NCBI RefSeq assembly: GCF_000308455.1
Contig: NZ_BAFP01000274.1
Location: 124,001 to 188,000 of the forward strand
DNA length: 64,000 nt
From: Nocardia abscessus NBRC 100374
Lineage (GTDB): Bacteria; Actinomycetota; Actinomycetes; Mycobacteriales; Mycobacteriaceae
Direction of reading: 5' to 3'
The translations under genes and the position numbers were made by a program. The notes under the pieces were generated by a model. The model was not told the origin of the DNA, did not search any database, and saw only the letters and a list, made by a program, of their open reading frames with translations. The stretch's first letter is position 1; the number at the start of each line of letters is the position of its first letter. Positions 34,020-42,027 of this stretch are shown one piece after another.

Positions 34020-35473
34020 CCGGCATCGACGGGACCGGCCGCATGCGTCGCGCTGAGCGGCTCGGCCAGCTCCTCCAGCGATCGTCCTTCGGCCCGCACG
34101 CCGTAGGCCAGTTCCACCAGCCCGGCCGCGAACATGGCGAGCGCGCCGATGGTGAACGCCAGGGCGGTCTTCCCGGGATCGCCCTCGGAGGACAGCTCGG
34201 CGAACACCAGTGGTCCCGCGACGCCGCCCGCGACGGTCCCGATCGCGTAGAAGAAGGCGATGGCCATGGCGCGGGTCTCCATCGGAAAGATCTCGCTGAC
34301 GGTCAAGTAGGCCGCGCTGGCGCCGCACGACGCGACGAACAGCACGGCGGTCCAGCAGGCGGTGAGGGTCGTCGCGGTCAGGTGGCCGCCCGCGAAAAGC
34401 CATGCGGTGCCCAGCAACAGCACGGCCGAACCCAGGTAGCTGCCCGCGATCATCGGCTTGCGCCCGATCGTGTCGAACAGCTTGCCGAGCAGGAGCGGAC
34501 CGAGGAAGTTGCCGAAACAGAGGACCGCGAAGTAATAGCCGACCCGGTCGTCGGCGATGCCGAAGGATTTGGACAGGATGAGCGCGTAGTTGAACGTGAT
34601 GGCGTTGTAGAGGAATGCCTGTCCGATGAACAGTGACAACCCGAGCACGCCGCGGCGTGGATAGCGCCGCACCATCACCGCCGCGATCTCGCGGAAGGAG
34701 ATGGTCCGGCGCTGCCGGATCTGGATCCGCTGATCGGAGACGTCCGCGAGCGAGGTGCCCTTCTCGGCCCGGACGCTCGCTTCGATCGCGGTGACGGTGC
34801 GCTCCGCGTCGTCCTCGTGACCATGGATGAACTGCCAGCGCGGACTCTCCGGGACGTTCTTGCGCACCAGCAGGATGACCAGGCCGAACACGGCGCCGAG
34901 CGCGAAGGTCAAGCGCCAGCCCACGTTCGGCGCGAACAGATCGGTGTTGAGCGCGACGATGGACAGCAGCGCACCGCCGACGGCGCCGAGCCAGTAGGTG
35001 CCGTTGATGACGATGTCGATGCGGCCGCGGTACTGCTTCGGAATCAGCTCGTCGATGGCGGAATTGATCGCCGCGTACTCGCCCCCGATGCCGAACCCGG
35101 TGAGGAACCGGAAGAAGACGAACCACCACATGGAGAACGACAGCGCGGTCATCGCGGTCGCGAAGAGGTACACGGCGAGGGTGATCAAGAAGAGTTTCTT
35201 GCGGCCGAATCTGTCGGTCAGCCAACCGAAGAAGAGCGCACCGGCACCGGCGCCCGCGACGTACATGGCCGCGGCGACGCCGGAAACCTGTGCCGCCGTG
35301 ATGCTCAGGCCGCTGCCCGGTTCCGACAGCCGGGCGGCCACGCTGCCGACGACGGTGACTTCCAGTCCGTCGAGGATCCAGACGGATCCGAGTCCGATCA
35401 CGATCATCCAGTGCCATCGCGACCAGGGCAGCCGGTCCAGCCTGGCCGGGATGTCGGTCGATATGGTCCGCAC
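34001..35473 (-). CDS. MFS transporter, sugar/metabolite porter type
   Basis: A 490-residue, 12-helix MFS protein with motif A GWLTDRFGRKKLFL, the mid-loop RNVPESPRW segment, and a second motif A copy LGKLFDTIGRKPMIAG. The PESPRW signature and the R-G-R-x6 repeats are typical of the sugar porter/metabolite:H+ symporter group, so it is probably an importer of a sugar or organic acid. Its 3' end overlaps the receptor gene by 19 bases tail to tail. It is divergent from the EthD gene at 35587. Confidence 0.88.
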   Translation of the reverse strand: MRTISTDIPARLDRLPWSRWHWMIVIGLGSVWILDGLEVTVVGSVAARLSEPGSGLSITAAQVSGVAAAMYVAGAGAGALFFGWLTDRFGRKKLFLITLAVYLFATAMTALSFSMWWFVFFRFLTGFGIGGEYAAINSAIDELIPKQYRGRIDIVINGTYWLGAVGGALLSIVALNTDLFAPNVGWRLTFALGAVFGLVILLVRKNVPESPRWQFIHGHEDDAERTVTAIEASVRAEKGTSLADVSDQRIQIRQRRTISFREIAAVMVRRYPRRGVLGLSLFIGQAFLYNAITFNYALILSKSFGIADDRVGYYFAVLCFGNFLGPLLLGKLFDTIGRKPMIAGSYLGSAVLLLGTAWLFAGGHLTATTLTACWTAVLFVASCGASAAYLTVSEIFPMETRAMAIAFFYAIGTVAGGVAGPLVFAELSSEGDPGKTALAFTIGALAMFAAGLVELAYGVRAEGRSLEELAEPLSATHAAGPVDAGQRPSG

Positions 35474-35540
35474 GGATCACCCCTTCGAAAGACTGACGGT
35501 CGGATACCCCGGGCCGCCGCGGCCAACCGCGCCGGTGGGC

Positions 35541-35571
35541 TAGGCTCGGACCGGGAGTGAAACGTGTTCTA
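35541..35571 (+). promoter_or_regulatory. -10 element and KstR-like operator before EthD gene
   Basis: A -10-like TAGGCT (35541-35546) is followed by TGAAACGTGTTCTA (35558-35571). The complement of the latter, TAGAACACGTTTCA, fits the TNNAACNNGTTNNA consensus of KstR, the TetR-type repressor of sterol catabolism in mycolic-acid bacteria. It would cover the transcription start, 15 bases before the ATG. Confidence 0.5.
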
Positions 35572-35586
35572 GAAAGTGGCCTGTCG

Positions 35587-36243
35587 ATGAAGACGATCTA
35601 TGCGCTGTGGGGCGTGCGTGACCTGCTCACGGCGGATCTCGCGCAGCGACTGCCAGGGGCCGCCGCGGTGCAGGCGAACATCTCGGACGCGGCGGTGGAG
35701 ACGGCGATGTTGCGCATCACGACGTTCGCCGAGCCGGTGCGGGCCGTCGTCAGCATCTGGTGGGACGGGACGCCGCGGCCGGACGCGGCCGAGCGAGCGT
35801 TGAGCGGCGTGGCCGAGCGGGTGGCCGGCTGGCACGTCGAGGAGGCGACTCCGATTCCGCCGCCGGTCACCGCCGCGCTCGAGCGCGCGCCGGGCCTGTC
35901 GAACATCGCTTTCCTGCGTAAGCCGGACGATCTGTCCCACGCCGAGTGGCTGGACCGCTGGCGCACCCACCACACCGCGATCGCCATCGAGACCCAGGCG
36001 ACGTTCGGCTATGTGCAGAATCTGGTGACCGGGCCCGCCACGGCCGGTGCGCCGGACATCGCGGGCATCGTCGAGGAGCTGTTCCCGATCGAGGCGCTCA
36101 CCGACCCGCACGCCTTCTACGGCAGCGGTGGCGACGGCGCGGAACTGGCGCGCCGCGTCGGCCGGCTGATGACCAGCGTCGCCACCTTCGGTGGCGACCG
36201 GGATCTGGACGTGGTGCCCACCAGCAGATACCGGCTGCGCTGA
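35587..36243 (+). CDS. EthD-domain protein
   Basis: A 218-residue protein with a dimeric alpha/beta-barrel (EthD-like) signature in its second half, FLRKPDDLSHAEWLDRWRTHHTAIAIETQATFGYVQN, including the conserved H-H pair. EthD domains occur in accessory proteins and small-molecule enzymes of degradation pathways. ATG 35587 is preferred; an in-frame GTG at 35557 would lie within the operator-like site. It is monocistronic and convergent with the LysR gene 4 bases away. The KstR-like site hints at a link with steroid or lipid catabolism. Confidence 0.7.
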   Translation: MKTIYALWGVRDLLTADLAQRLPGAAAVQANISDAAVETAMLRITTFAEPVRAVVSIWWDGTPRPDAAERALSGVAERVAGWHVEEATPIPPPVTAALERAPGLSNIAFLRKPDDLSHAEWLDRWRTHHTAIAIETQATFGYVQNLVTGPATAGAPDIAGIVEELFPIEALTDPHAFYGSGGDGAELARRVGRLMTSVATFGGDRDLDVVPTSRYRLR

Positions 36244-36247
36244 GGAT

Positions 36248-37126
36248 TCAGCCGCCTGGTGCCCGCTCCGCCGATTCACGCAGGGCGGATCGAGCGGCGC
36301 GCACCACGGGATGGTCTCCGGTGCCGCGCCGATAGGCGAGGTGAGTCCGCCGACGCATCGGCAGAGGGGCGAGCGTGACGCCGGCAGGGCATTCCCGCGT
36401 GCCGAATTCGGGAACCAAGGCGACGCCCTGATCCGCGGCGACGAGCGCGAGGACCGTGCCGAAGTCGTCGGCGTGGTGGCGGATCCTGGGCGTGAATCCG
36501 GCCGCCTCGCAGGCGCGCACCGTCATCGTGTGGCACAGCGTGCCGGGAGTGCTTGCGATCCAACGGCTTTCGCGGTGTGCCGCGAGCGGCTCGGCGGCGC
36601 GCGCGGCGAGATAGACGATCTCCTCGAACAGCGGCTCGCTGTGCAGCGCGGGATCTACGGGGACCGGCACGTAGTCGTACTCCTGGATCAGCGCGACATC
36701 GAGCACCTCGGCGCGCAGCGCGTCGGGCGCCAGCGCGGGATCGAGTTCGGTCACGCGCAGTTCCAGCCGGGGATGCGCGCTGCTCAGCGCGACCAGCGCG
36801 GGGGAGAGGATGGTTCGCACCGCGGTCGGGAAAGCTCCGATGCGCAGCGTTCCGGTCAATTCGGCGCGGGTGGTGGCCAGCTCGGCGGTGGCCTGCTCGA
36901 GCACCGCGAGTATGCGCTCGGTGTGCTGGACCAGTGCCAGCGCGGCGGGGGTGAGGGACACCCGGCGGCCGGTGCGGGTCAGCAGCGGCACACCCGCCTC
37001 CCGCTCCAGGGCAGCGAGTTGCTGCGACACCGCCGAGGGCGTGTACGCGAGGGCCTCCGCGACGGCCGCGATGGTTTCCCGATACGACAGTTCCCGCAGC
37101 AGCCGCAGTTTGCGGACGTCGAGCAT
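36248..37126 (-). CDS. LysR-family transcriptional regulator
   Basis: A 292-residue LysR-type regulator. The N-terminal winged HTH (IAAVAEALAYTPSAVSQQLAALEREAG) is followed by a periplasmic-binding-protein-like effector domain (LRIGAFPTAVRTILSPAL onward). It is divergent from the DapA-like gene, with only 71 bases between starts. An inverted repeat at 37124-37140 includes its own start codon, consistent with control of both itself and the DapA-like/MFS operon. Confidence 0.92.
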   Translation of the reverse strand: MLDVRKLRLLRELSYRETIAAVAEALAYTPSAVSQQLAALEREAGVPLLTRTGRRVSLTPAALALVQHTERILAVLEQATAELATTRAELTGTLRIGAFPTAVRTILSPALVALSSAHPRLELRVTELDPALAPDALRAEVLDVALIQEYDYVPVPVDPALHSEPLFEEIVYLAARAAEPLAAHRESRWIASTPGTLCHTMTVRACEAAGFTPRIRHHADDFGTVLALVAADQGVALVPEFGTRECPAGVTLAPLPMRRRTHLAYRRGTGDHPVVRAARSALRESAERAPGG

Positions 37127-37140
37127 AAGTTCACCTTATG
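37124..37140. promoter_or_regulatory. LysR-type T-N11-A box
   Basis: CATAAG (37124-37129) and CTTATG (37135-37140) are perfect 6-bp arms with a T-N11-A core (T37126, A37138), the usual LysR recognition form. The left arm contains the start codon of the LysR gene, and its Shine-Dalgarno AAGGTGA (minus strand) lies inside the repeat. Confidence 0.65.
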
Positions 37141-37197
37141 GTCTCCGACAGAAATGTGAACTGGATCTGATGATTGCGAGCGGTCAGGCTGGTCGTC

Positions 37198-38133
37198 ATG
37201 ACGCTCGCAGGTCTCTTCGTTCCCCTGATCACACCGTTCACGGCCGACGGCACGATCGCCGCCGACGCGCTGGAGCGGCTCGCCCACGAAGTGCTCGATG
37301 ACGGCGCGACCGGCATCGTCGCATTGGGCACCACCGGGGAACCCGCGACGCTGACGGATGCGGAGCGGGCCCAGGTGGTAGCCGTCTGCGCGGGCGTCTG
37401 CCGGGAACGCGACGCACCCTTGATCGTGGGCGTGGGGTCGAACGACACGGCGGCTTCCGCGGCGGCCCTCGCCGATCTCGACCCGCACAGCACCGCGGCG
37501 CTCACCGTGGTCCCGTACTACACGCGCCCCTCCGAGGCGGGTGTGCTCGCGCATTTCCGCGAACTCGCCGCAGCCGCCCCGGTGCCGCTGATCGTGTACC
37601 ACATCCCTTATCGCACAGGACTTTCCCTGGGCCTCGACACCCTGCTCGCGCTCGCCGACCTGCCCAACGTCATCGGTCTGAAGCACGCGGCCGGCGCCGT
37701 CGACGACGCCACCATCGCCCTGATGGGCGCGCGGCCCGCCGATTTCGCCGTGCTGGCCGGTGACGACCGGTTCGCCGCGCCGCTGCTGGCCCTCGGCGCG
37801 TCCGGTGCGATCGCGGCCTCGGCCGCCGTGCACACCTCGTCGTTCGCCGCGCTGGTCACCGCGTGGCGCGACGGTCCGGTCGGCGCGGCGCGGTCACTCG
37901 GTCACCGGCTCGCGGCGCTGTCGGGGGCACTGTTCGCCGAACCCAATCCCACGGTGATCAAAGCGGTGCTCGCCGCGCAGGGCCGCATACCGAGTGCCGC
38001 GGTGCGGTTGCCGCTGTTACCTGCGAGTGAGGCCGCGACCCTGGCCGCGCTGGCCGTGCTCGCGGAATTCCCGGCACCAGGAATCGCCGATCACTGGTGC
38101 AACGGCCACGAAGGTGCCACCCTTAAGCGGTGA
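37198..38133 (+). CDS. DapA/NanA-superfamily aldolase or dehydratase
   Basis: A 311-residue class I aldolase of the dihydrodipicolinate synthase family. The phosphate/carboxylate loop GTTGEPATLT (about 50-59), the catalytic tyrosine in VYHIPYRTG and the Schiff-base lysine in VIGLKHAAG are all present. Family members include DHDPS, N-acetylneuraminate lyase and 2-keto-3-deoxysugar aldolases. Linkage to LysR and an exporter, rather than to lysine genes, argues against the housekeeping DapA. ATG 37198 is used. The stop overlaps the MFS start (GTGA). Confidence 0.85.
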   Translation: MTLAGLFVPLITPFTADGTIAADALERLAHEVLDDGATGIVALGTTGEPATLTDAERAQVVAVCAGVCRERDAPLIVGVGSNDTAASAAALADLDPHSTAALTVVPYYTRPSEAGVLAHFRELAAAAPVPLIVYHIPYRTGLSLGLDTLLALADLPNVIGLKHAAGAVDDATIALMGARPADFAVLAGDDRFAAPLLALGASGAIAASAAVHTSSFAALVTAWRDGPVGAARSLGHRLAALSGALFAEPNPTVIKAVLAAQGRIPSAAVRLPLLPASEAATLAALAVLAEFPAPGIADHWCNGHEGATLKR

Positions 38134-39668
38134 CACAACCTCCGGATACCCAGGCGGCTGGGCCCGACCCGACGGCCGACAAACTGGACGCGGCCGTCTT
38201 CAAGGTCGCGGGCGTGGTCGTGCTCGGCGCGATCATGTCGATTCTCGACATCACCGTCGTCAGCGTCGCGATCCCGACCTTCCAGCGCGAATTCGACACC
38301 AGCTACGCCATCGCGGCGTGGACGATGACCGGCTACACCCTCGCGCTGGCCACCGTGATCCCGCTGACCGGGTGGGCGGCCGACCGCTTCGGCACCAAGC
38401 GGCTGTACATCATGGCCCTCACCTTCTTCGTCCTCGGCTCGCTGCTGTGCAGCACGGCGTGGAACATCGAGTCGCTGATCGCGTTCCGCGTGATCCAGGG
38501 CCTCGGCGGCGGCATGCTGATGCCGCTGGGCATGACGATCATGACCCACGCCGCCGGTCCGCAGCGGGTGGGCCGGGTGATGGCGGTGCTCGGCGTGCCG
38601 ATGCTGCTCGGTCCGATCGGCGGCCCGATCCTGGGCGGCTGGCTGATCGAGAACTTCAGCTGGCACTGGATCTTCCTGATCAATCTGCCGATCGGCGTGA
38701 TCGCCCTGGCGCTCGCGGTCATCGTGCTGCCCGGCGACAAGCCGGAGCCGTCGGAGTCGTTCGACTTCATCGGCATGCTGCTGGCCTCGCCCGGCCTGGC
38801 GCTGTTCCTGTTCGGCGTCTCCTCCATTCCGGAGGAGGAGACGGTGCTCGCGGCGAAGGTGCTGATCCCGGCGGCCGTCGGCGCACTGCTGATGGTGGCG
38901 TTCGTGTTCCACGCGCTGCGCACCGAGCACCCGCTGATCGACCTGCACCTGTTCCGCAACCGCGCGCTCACCTTCGCGGTGCTCACGATGGTGCTGTTCG
39001 CTATCGCGTTCTTCGGAGCGGGTCTGCTGCTGCCGACCTATCTGCAACAGGTGCGGGGTGAGTCGGCGCTGGCAGCCGGTCTGCTGATCGCGCCGCAGGG
39101 CATCGGCGCGATGCTGAGCATGCCGATCGCGGGTCGTTTCGTGGACAAGATCGGCCCGGGCAAGATCGTGCTCATCGGTATCGCGCTGATCTCGATCGGG
39201 ACGGCCTATTTCGTCCAGCTCGACGCGGACGGCTCGTACCTCCCGATGATCGGCGCCCTGGTGGTGATGGGCCTCGGCATGGGCTGCACGATGATGCCGA
39301 TCATGACCGCCGCGATCCAGACCCTGACCCACCAGCAGGTGGCTCGCGGGTCGACGCTGATGAACATCGTCAACCAGACCGCGGGCTCGATCGGCACGGC
39401 GACGATGTCGGTGGTGCTGACCAACCTGCTGAACAACGAGCCGCTGGCCCGTCCAGCGATCGCGGCGAACTTCGATCCCGCCATCGCGAGCCAGCTTCCG
39501 CCGGGGGCCGTCGAAACCGGTCTGCAGCAGGCCGCGGACGCGTTCAGTCAGACCTATGTGGTGGCGCTGGTACTGATCGTGCTGACCTTGGTCCCGGCGT
39601 TCTTCCTCCCGCGCACCAAGCCGAAGAACCCGGAAGCGGTCGACGCGGCGACCGTGGTGCACGCGTAG
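38130..39668 (+). CDS. DHA2-family MFS exporter
   Basis: A 512-residue, 14-helix EmrB/QacA-type transporter. It shows VSVAIPTFQREFDTSYAIAAWTMTGYTLA near the start, motif A GWAADRFGTKRLYI and motif C GPIGGPILGGWLI. The GTG start overlaps the stop of the DapA-like gene by 4 bases, so the two are coupled. It may export a product or toxic analogue related to that enzyme, or simply serve drug efflux. A perfect 15-bp terminator hairpin follows 7 bases after the stop. Confidence 0.92.
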   Translation: MTQPPDTQAAGPDPTADKLDAAVFKVAGVVVLGAIMSILDITVVSVAIPTFQREFDTSYAIAAWTMTGYTLALATVIPLTGWAADRFGTKRLYIMALTFFVLGSLLCSTAWNIESLIAFRVIQGLGGGMLMPLGMTIMTHAAGPQRVGRVMAVLGVPMLLGPIGGPILGGWLIENFSWHWIFLINLPIGVIALALAVIVLPGDKPEPSESFDFIGMLLASPGLALFLFGVSSIPEEETVLAAKVLIPAAVGALLMVAFVFHALRTEHPLIDLHLFRNRALTFAVLTMVLFAIAFFGAGLLLPTYLQQVRGESALAAGLLIAPQGIGAMLSMPIAGRFVDKIGPGKIVLIGIALISIGTAYFVQLDADGSYLPMIGALVVMGLGMGCTMMPIMTAAIQTLTHQQVARGSTLMNIVNQTAGSIGTATMSVVLTNLLNNEPLARPAIAANFDPAIASQLPPGAVETGLQQAADAFSQTYVVALVLIVLTLVPAFFLPRTKPKNPEAVDAATVVHA

Positions 39669-39675
39669 CCGCGTG

Positions 39676-39710
39676 TCCCGAGATCACCTGTCCGGCAGGT
39701 GATCTCGGGA
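39676..39710 (+). terminator. Terminator after DHA2 exporter
   Basis: Perfect 15-bp arms (39676-39690 and 39696-39710) with loop TCCGG, just after the stop at 39668. It probably also stops leftward transcription of the convergent TetR gene. Confidence 0.8.
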
Positions 39711-39799
39711 CTGTGCCGACAGGCGGGTCGGTCGTCTTCGGATCGCCCTGATCCGCCGGGAATCTCATGCCGCCCGGGGATGCGGCCAGTGGTGGCTGT

Positions 39800-40354
39800 T
39801 CATCTCCGGTTTCGAAGGCCGTCGAACACGATTTCCAGACCACGGCGCCACGACGGCGAGCCGGTGGTCTCCCCGAGCAGCGACAGCGCCCACACCAAGT
39901 TGACGACGTCTTCGTCGGTCGCGTCGGCGCGCAGCGCGCCGGCTTCCCGGACGCGCGCGAGCACCGCGGACAGCTGCGACATGCCGCGATGGCAGGCCTG
40001 CGCCAGCTGCGCCGCCGCCGGATGGTCTCCGGTGAACGCTTCGAGCAGCCCGCGATCGGCGGTGAGCCTGCCGAGCAGGTCTTCGACGAATCCGGTGAAA
40101 GCCGCCCAGGCATCCGGCTCGGCCGCCGCGCGGGCGGCGATCTCGTCCACCGCCGCCAGCCGCGGCGGCAGGAGGGCGTCGATGAGCATGTCGCGGGTCG
40201 GGAAATGGTTGTACAGCGTCCCGATGCTGACGCCCGCGCGGCGCGCGATCTCCTCCAGAGAACCCTCGAGGCCCTGCTCGGTGAACACTTCGGCCGCCGA
40301 CCGCAACAACTTCTCCCGGTTACGGGCGGCGTCCCGGCGCAGGGGTTTGGTCAC
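39800..40354 (-). CDS. TetR-family regulator
   Basis: A 184-residue TetR protein. The HTH is LEEIARRAGVSIGTLYNHFPTRDML and the C-terminal domain is the TetR type often called SbtR-like (LLEAFTGDHPAAAQLAQACHRGMSQL). The start is GTG at 40354. It is divergent from an SDR-like gene, with two repeated palindromes in the 84-base intergenic region, and is therefore the probable repressor of both. Confidence 0.9.
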   Translation of the reverse strand: MTKPLRRDAARNREKLLRSAAEVFTEQGLEGSLEEIARRAGVSIGTLYNHFPTRDMLIDALLPPRLAAVDEIAARAAAEPDAWAAFTGFVEDLLGRLTADRGLLEAFTGDHPAAAQLAQACHRGMSQLSAVLARVREAGALRADATDEDVVNLVWALSLLGETTGSPSWRRGLEIVFDGLRNRR

Positions 40355-40374
40355 CCGGGCATTCTACAAAACCT

Positions 40375-40422
40375 GAGGGGCGCCTCGAATTCGTGCTACG
40401 GTGAGAAATCGAGGGGGGCCTC
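40375..40422. promoter_or_regulatory. Two tandem TetR operator candidates
   Basis: GAGGGGCGCCTC (40375-40386) and GAGGGGGGCCTC (40411-40422), centres 36 bp apart, share GAGG/CCTC arms and flanking AA. A -10-like TACGGT (40396-40401, + strand) lies between them, so binding would cover both the -35 region and the transcription start of the SDR gene. Confidence 0.6.
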
Positions 40423-40438
40423 AAATTAAGGAGAATCC

Positions 40439-41155
40439 ATGTCACACCGTGGAACGGCCCTGATCGTCGGCGTCGGCCCCGGTCTCGGAATGTCGATGGC
40501 CCGGCGATTCGGGCGGGAAGGGTTCCGCGTCGCGCTGATCTCGCGCAGCGACGCGCGGCACCCCACGTACCTGGCGGACCTGACGGCGCGCGGCATCGAC
40601 GCCACCGCCCACGTCGCCGATGTGACCGATCGGTCGCGGCTCGGCGCGGTACTCGGCGACATCCGCAGGGCGGGGCCGATCGGAATGGTCTACTACGGGC
40701 CGGGTCCGACACAGCAGCCGGTGCCGATCACCGACATCGATTCCGCCACGGCGCAATCCGCGTTCGAGTGGGTGTGGCCCGCGGTCGACGTGGTCGGTGA
40801 GGTGCTACCGGGCATGCTCGATCGCGGGGACGGCGCATTGCTTTTCGCGGGTGGCCTGTCCAGCGTCCGGCCGATGCCCATGCTCGGCCACCTCGCCCTC
40901 GCGGCTGCCGCGCTGCGCAATTACGCGCTCACGCTCAACGCGGCGCTGGGCGAGCGCAACCTCTACGCGGGCACCCTGACCATCGGCGGCCTCGTGGAAC
41001 GCGGCGACATCCACGCCATGGTCACCGCCGACCCGGCGCGCTTCGGCAGCGCGGAAGGCCACACGCTCGATCCGGACGACCTGGCCGAGGCCGCGTGGAA
41101 CATGTATCGCACCCGCGACCGGGCCGAAGAGATCTTCGACGCCCTCGGCGGGTGA
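40439..41155 (+). CDS. SDR-fold protein lacking the YxxxK catalytic pair
   Basis: A 238-residue Rossmann protein. The cofactor motif VGVGPGLGMSMA and the RS pair after strand 2 (LISRSD) suggest NADP(H) binding. Where classical SDRs have Y-x3-K this protein has GHLALAAAALRNY, so the normal catalytic tyrosine and lysine are missing. It may be an atypical reductase or an NADP(H)-binding sensor. A good ribosome binding site (AAGGAG) precedes ATG 40439. It is probably repressed by the divergent TetR. Confidence 0.75.
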   Translation: MSHRGTALIVGVGPGLGMSMARRFGREGFRVALISRSDARHPTYLADLTARGIDATAHVADVTDRSRLGAVLGDIRRAGPIGMVYYGPGPTQQPVPITDIDSATAQSAFEWVWPAVDVVGEVLPGMLDRGDGALLFAGGLSSVRPMPMLGHLALAAAALRNYALTLNAALGERNLYAGTLTIGGLVERGDIHAMVTADPARFGSAEGHTLDPDDLAEAAWNMYRTRDRAEEIFDALGG

Positions 41156-41164
41156 GCGCCGAAA

Positions 41165-41596
41165 TCAGCCGTACAGAGCGACGAAGCGGTCGAGGGAGCG
41201 TTCGATATCCCCTTTGACCGCACGGGCTACCCCGGAGCCGATCGGGCCGAACAAAGGCGCGCCGCCGAGTTCGATGTCGACGGTGACTTCCGAACCCGAG
41301 CCCTTCGGGGCGACGAGCAGCTGCAAGCCCAGTTTGGTGCCACCCTTGCCCGCGCCGGTCAGTCGCAGGCAGCGCGGCGGTTCGGCGGCCCGCACCGTCC
41401 AGGTGACCCGGTTGCGCAGGCCCTTCACCGAGGCGATGCCGACCAGCTGAGTGCCGACGGTCAGTTCGGCGGGCACCGCACCGCGCCATGCCTCGTGCAT
41501 GGTCAGCCATTTGTCGAGTTCGGCCAGGTTGGAGGTGTGCGCCCAGGCCTCCTCGGGCGAAATCGGGACATCGACCGAGACCTTCAGCTTTGCCAT
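41165..41596 (-). CDS. SRPBCC-fold protein, Rv0910 type
   Basis: A 143-residue START/polyketide-cyclase-fold protein (MAKLKVSVDVPISPEEAW at the start, GGAPLFGPIGSGVARAVKGDIERSL at the end). It closely resembles Mycobacterium tuberculosis Rv0910, which has been described as the toxin of an Rv0909-Rv0910 pair. No Rv0909-like antitoxin is adjacent, so a lipid- or ligand-binding role is as likely. The start at 41596 is where homology begins. Confidence 0.8.
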   Translation of the reverse strand: MAKLKVSVDVPISPEEAWAHTSNLAELDKWLTMHEAWRGAVPAELTVGTQLVGIASVKGLRNRVTWTVRAAEPPRCLRLTGAGKGGTKLGLQLLVAPKGSGSEVTVDIELGGAPLFGPIGSGVARAVKGDIERSLDRFVALYG

Positions 41597-42027
41597 GGGC
41601 GCATGGTATCCGGTACCGACGGTCCGCCCGGTGGTGAGGGCAGCCGGGCCCCGGCGGATTGCGGGGAAACCCAATATCATTGCGCAGCTATGTCGCGATC
41701 TCCGGCACCTATCGTCCCAGCTCCGGGAAAACGAAAGTGTCGGTGGGATCGGCAGAGACTTCGTTGGAATGCTGCTAATGTGCGAATGGTCGGGTTCTGG
41801 TTACCGTTCGGACACGATCCGAGCGGTCGGCGATTGACGTGTAATCGCCTGTCCTGCGGGCACTGTGCGATAGGCACTCTCGGTGAGTGCCGACGTCGAC
41901 GCGGGTTCCGGTACTCCGACGCGGACCCCACCGACCGGTCCGTTCATGGTCGGCAGGCGAGGGAAGGCGAGCGAAGCAGGATGGCAGTGGGCCGACTCCT
42001 CGAGACCAGTCAACGACGAAAGAACTG
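41597..42027. other. 431-bp region upstream of the conservon
   Basis: No gene is supported. The middle part (41700-41800) has reduced GC and contains AT-rich hexamers such as TAATGT, suggesting the conservon promoter, but spacing to a -35 element is not convincing. A GTG frame from 41887 runs into cvnA but has poor codon bias and precedes the membrane anchor that normally begins the protein. Confidence 0.4.

Noticed and set aside
30813-35480. Very long minus-strand frame across the receptor and MFS genes
   Set aside because: It runs through two well-supported genes in other frames, is arginine- and histidine-rich, and shows no family motifs.
41165-41596. Toxin-antitoxin locus
   Set aside because: Only the toxin-like half is present; no small antitoxin gene lies on either side.
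41887-42027. GTG 141 bases upstream as start of cvnA
   Set aside because: The added segment is arginine-rich with poor codon bias. CvnA proteins normally begin with the membrane helix found after ATG 42028.
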